Positions 61,881 through 64,000 of a stretch of DNA of 64,000 bases are shown in pieces (within the stretch, counting starts at the first letter, position 1; every line of letters begins with the position of its first letter). The notes beneath the pieces are model-generated. The model searched no databases, was not told the origin of the DNA, and saw nothing but the letters and a program-made list of their open reading frames with translations. A program made the translations under genes and the position numbers. The stretch spans positions 1 through 64,000 of the forward strand of contig CAYJKY010000004.1 of NCBI GenBank assembly GCA_964370825.1, read 5' to 3'. Source of the stretch: CAYJBH01 sp964370825. Its GTDB lineage: Bacteria; Bacillota; Clostridia; Oscillospirales; Ruminococcaceae.

Positions 61881-62399
61881 CTAAGCGTATTTTAAAAACA
61901 CCTCTTTGGTAGCCGCAAAAACCTCGCCATAATTATCGGGAAAGGCAAAACCTCCGCTTGCTTTCAGCTCCTCATCGTTTGCATATAGCAGGTTAAACGA
62001 AAAGCCGTTGCTTGCATCCATAACCTGCAGATGCTCGTCAAAACCGTCCCATTCTTTAAGATTGTGGCTCTCTATTAATGCAAGCAAATCCGATTCTAAA
62101 CTTTTGCGTGTTTCTTCATCAAGCTTTATTTTCTTATAGCCATCTGTTTCCGGCACATCAATATAAACCGTCTCAAAGTTAAGGCGCATGGACTGTGAAT
62201 TGTTTTTCTCGGTGGACATCGCATTGCCGCTACTTTCTAGTAGCTCAAAGGACATTATGGTATAATCGTCTCTGTTCACCGGCTCGGCTACTCCTTCATT
62301 CATAATAACCTCAATCTGGTAAAGGTTTACAGCTACGAAAACAATAATGGCGACTAAAATCAGCAAGGATACAATAGCTATCACCTTTTTCACGCTCAT
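61881..62399 (-). CDS. Single-pass membrane protein of unknown function
   Basis: 172 residues from ATG 62399, just after the zinc-ribbon gene stop (1 base between). N-terminal transmembrane helix (VIAIVSLLILVAIIVFVAVN), then a soluble domain with LRLNFETVYIDVPETDGYKK and SFNLLYANDEELKASGGFAF, extracytoplasmic if the helix is a signal anchor. Weak GGTG as RBS, so likely coupled to the preceding gene. No family recognised. Confidence 0.7.
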   Translation of the reverse strand: MSVKKVIAIVSLLILVAIIVFVAVNLYQIEVIMNEGVAEPVNRDDYTIMSFELLESSGNAMSTEKNNSQSMRLNFETVYIDVPETDGYKKIKLDEETRKSLESDLLALIESHNLKEWDGFDEHLQVMDASNGFSFNLLYANDEELKASGGFAFPDNYGEVFAATKEVFLKYA

Positions 62400-62400
62400 T

Positions 62401-63117
62401 TTAGCATGCACCGCCACAGAACTCACAACAGCCGCTTGCATCCGGTGTCGTGGTTGCTCCGCAGTTGGGGCAGGTTACGGCAACCTTTGGTGCGTTAGCC
62501 TCAAACACCTCTTCACGGTGTTGCTCTCTAAGCCCCATAAGTGTGCTCTTAATTTCCTCGGCGTCACGCTCCGCCTCCTTGTATTCATGCGAGAAACGGC
62601 TGTCTATCTCGTCGTCGTTCAGCTGGAATTTAATGTCATCGAACCAAGGTGAGTTTATGAAGATGGTGATGTTAAAGTCGTAATATTTTTTGTACCGTGG
62701 CGGATTGTAGCTCTCTCTTTTTCCCGGCTCGTCGTTTTTATATATCTCTACCTCGTTTTCGTCTATGTCGACATCACAGCCTGTTACCTGTGAGAAATCG
62801 ATGATATCCGGGTTGTTGTCCTTCCATTTTCTTGTGCGGGAGAACAGCCATTTTTGGTTATCCTCGTCGATGCAGATTAGGTTTCTTCCGCCTATAACCT
62901 TGGTGGGGTTAAATGCGGCAACCTTCTGCTCATTCTGCTCACGATAGGCAAGCTGTTCTTTTATCTCATCTACGGTGGAGTTTCTTCTATCGTCGAAAAA
63001 TGGTGAAAGTTTTTTTGCACAGTCCTTACAAAGGTTGCCATCCTCCAACTTTCTGTTTCCTAAAAGTCCTATCTTATCTCCGCACACGTCGCAATATTTT
63101 TTGTCAAATAATCCCAT
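62401..63117 (-). CDS. Zinc-ribbon protein with N- and C-terminal CxxC pairs (DUF4428-like)
   Basis: 238 residues. N-terminal DUF4428-like ribbon KYCDVCGDKIG and LCKDCAKKL, a beta-rich middle (GGRNLICIDEDNQKWLF, then YYDFNITIFINSPWFDDIKF) and a C-terminal double CxxC, CPNCGATTTPDASGCCEFCG. So two zinc sites. No signal peptide, thus cytoplasmic. Adjacent to a DUF6935-like gene (40 bp) with the same partner style in other clostridia, where the pair is unexplained. Confidence 0.78.
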   Translation of the reverse strand: MGLFDKKYCDVCGDKIGLLGNRKLEDGNLCKDCAKKLSPFFDDRRNSTVDEIKEQLAYREQNEQKVAAFNPTKVIGGRNLICIDEDNQKWLFSRTRKWKDNNPDIIDFSQVTGCDVDIDENEVEIYKNDEPGKRESYNPPRYKKYYDFNITIFINSPWFDDIKFQLNDDEIDSRFSHEYKEAERDAEEIKSTLMGLREQHREEVFEANAPKVAVTCPNCGATTTPDASGCCEFCGGAC

Positions 63118-63157
63118 GATAAGTTCCTTTCATTTTGTGTTTTTTTCGTTAGTTCTA

Positions 63158-63646
63158 TCAAGCCCACGGGTCGTCTGCTACTCGGGTTTTTACTCCGAGC
63201 ATAATGCTGTTTGCATCCCAGATATACCAGTTTTCGCCTTTTTGCCGCAGTGTGATTTTTCGTGGGCTGTCGAATGCCGGTGTTTTCATCTGTAGTCGGA
63301 TATAGCCTTCCTCACAGTCCTGCGGTCGTGGGTCGGGTGCAAATCGCAGGGTGTAGGGGGTGGTGGGGGTGTAGCTGTTTTCCGGCGTAGAACCCTCAAA
63401 ATATGCCATCGCAAGATACTTTTTGTCGCTTATCCTGTCCTTATACCATGATTTTTCAAAGGTAGAAAGCGGTGCAGGCCCTTTCAACAGGTTAATCGCC
63501 TCTAAACCCTCCTCTATATTTTGCCCAAGCATATTTATAGCACATATAAAAAGTGCGCAAGTTTTTTCGGGCTTCGTCAACCCCTCATTGACAAGCACAC
63601 CAAACTCAGCCACCGAGCCCGGCAGGGAACTAAAATTAACTACCAT
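63158..63646 (-). CDS. DUF6935-like protein of unknown function
   Basis: 162 residues from ATG 63646 (AGGAGGGG 4 nt before), upstream in-frame codons having no site. MVVNFSSLPGSVAEFGVLVNEG, EKTCALFICAINMLG, GPAPLSTFEKSWYKDR and PYTLRFAPDPRP form a compact cytoplasmic domain. I recall similar proteins as DUF6935-type, name tentative. First gene of the seven-gene cluster. Directly upstream are repeats only. Confidence 0.6.
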   Translation of the reverse strand: MVVNFSSLPGSVAEFGVLVNEGLTKPEKTCALFICAINMLGQNIEEGLEAINLLKGPAPLSTFEKSWYKDRISDKKYLAMAYFEGSTPENSYTPTTPYTLRFAPDPRPQDCEEGYIRLQMKTPAFDSPRKITLRQKGENWYIWDANSIMLGVKTRVADDPWA

Positions 63647-63672
63647 TAAACCCCTCCTGTGTATTATTTTAT

Positions 63673-63963
63673 ACGAACCTACCAGTACGAGAAATATTTC
63701 CAATAGCTCCGCCAAGGCGGAGATTAAGCGAACCTACCAGTACGAGAAATATTGCGATTTTCGCCTGCGAAATAACGAACGAAGTGAGTGAAACAATATT
63801 TCCAATAGCTCCGGCTCCGCCGGAGATTATATAGCTACCGGCTCCGCCGGAGATTAAGCGAACCTACAGTTACGAGAAATATTACTGTTTTTGCACAAGG
63901 TGCAAAATGACGAGTGAAACGAGTCATGTAATATTTCCAATAGCTCCGCTAAGGCGGAGATTA
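63673..63963. repeat. Cluster of dispersed GCTCCGCC/CGAACCTAC repeats
   Basis: About 290 bp with no gene. Unit A, CGAACCTACCAGTACGAGAAATATT, recurs at 63674, 63729 and 63859. Unit B, CCAATAGCTCCG followed by a CGGAGATTA palindrome arm, recurs at 63700, 63803 and 63937; an extra GGCTCCGCCGGAGATTA lies at 63840. Spacer parts hold hairpins TTTTCGC/GCGAAA and TTTTTGCAC/GTGCAAAA. Unit B is related to the hairpins flanking the element at 10451. Sits where the promoter of the seven-gene cluster should be. Confidence 0.75.
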
Positions 63964-64000
63964 TTTATTCATAATCAATATTATTAATCGACATGGACTT

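Noticed and set aside
1..64000. tRNA, rRNA, prophage or plasmid genes
   Set aside because: No cloverleaf-like sequence, rRNA core, integrase, capsid or replication gene was seen on either strand.

Overview
The window looks like the chromosome of an anaerobic, spore-forming, flagellated Clostridia member, most likely of the Ruminococcaceae/Oscillospirales type. The evidence is spoVAC-spoVAD, an hrcA-grpE-dnaK operon under a CIRCE operator, Firmicutes sigma-A promoters, strong AGGAGG ribosome sites, a chemotaxis operon with PilZ and FliK/FlhB-like genes, and three secreted proteins ending in dockerin modules together with glycosidases and a sulfatase, as in gut or rumen polysaccharide degraders. 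A run of about 100 N at 54049-54147 inside a tandem repeat shows this is a scaffolded (probably metagenomic) assembly.

Layout. 1-3534: heat-shock operon hrcA-grpE-dnaK on the minus strand, dnaK cut by the window edge. 3553-9811: housekeeping genes pcrA, tmk, a GNAT-like protein, mltG and a U32 protease. 9804-13459: HAD phosphatase, a MITE-like element, a MATE pump, an orphan Phd-type antitoxin and hisC. 13520-16761: a GH95/GH43 glycosidase pair. 16826-19565: an amino-acid ABC importer bracketed by inverted copies of a small repeat. 19612-23818: chromate transporter, phosphohexomutase, MFS transporter. 23859-25279: spoVAC-spoVAD behind a sigma-G-like promoter. 25648-30414: QueG-like protein, decarboxylase-fold enzyme and a beta-helix dockerin protein. 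30476-30799: a decayed REP-associated transposase with REP hairpins. 30856-43150: a motility block, with FliK-like, FlhB-like, PilZ, FtsA-like, Hsp33 and M42 peptidase on the minus strand and cheA-cheW-cheR-cheB-bioY on the plus strand. 43164-49113: a dockerin metallopeptidase, a clan-D galactosidase-like enzyme and a cytoplasmic sulfatase. 49140-53980: M50 protease and a MacAB-type efflux system. 53981-54547: a 94/95-bp tandem repeat. 54548-63646: a SLOG-fold protein and a seven-gene minus-strand cluster of unknown function (DUF6935-like, double zinc-ribbon, membrane protein, dockerin protein, three lipoproteins). 63673-63963: a cluster of dispersed repeats.

Most notable signal. Three motility genes on two strands (fliK-like, pilZ, cheR) share an almost identical leader of about 50 nt: CCCATG-N9-CATGGG with the conserved loop CGRTWCWTA, followed by AGAAAGGAGCATG. 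The 5' arm can pair either with CATGGG or, in pilZ and cheR, with GCATGGG overlapping the ribosome-binding site. A fourth gene (ftsA-like) keeps the AAGGAGCATGGGC part and a compatible 5' partner. All four place GGAG 12-14 nt from the start codon with a decoy AUG 1 nt after GGAG. This looks like an undescribed cis-regulatory RNA (or operator) of a motility regulon. Second candidates are the seven-gene lipoprotein/dockerin/zinc-ribbon cluster and a MITE family that occurs as full-length copies and as collapsed 'solo' scars.
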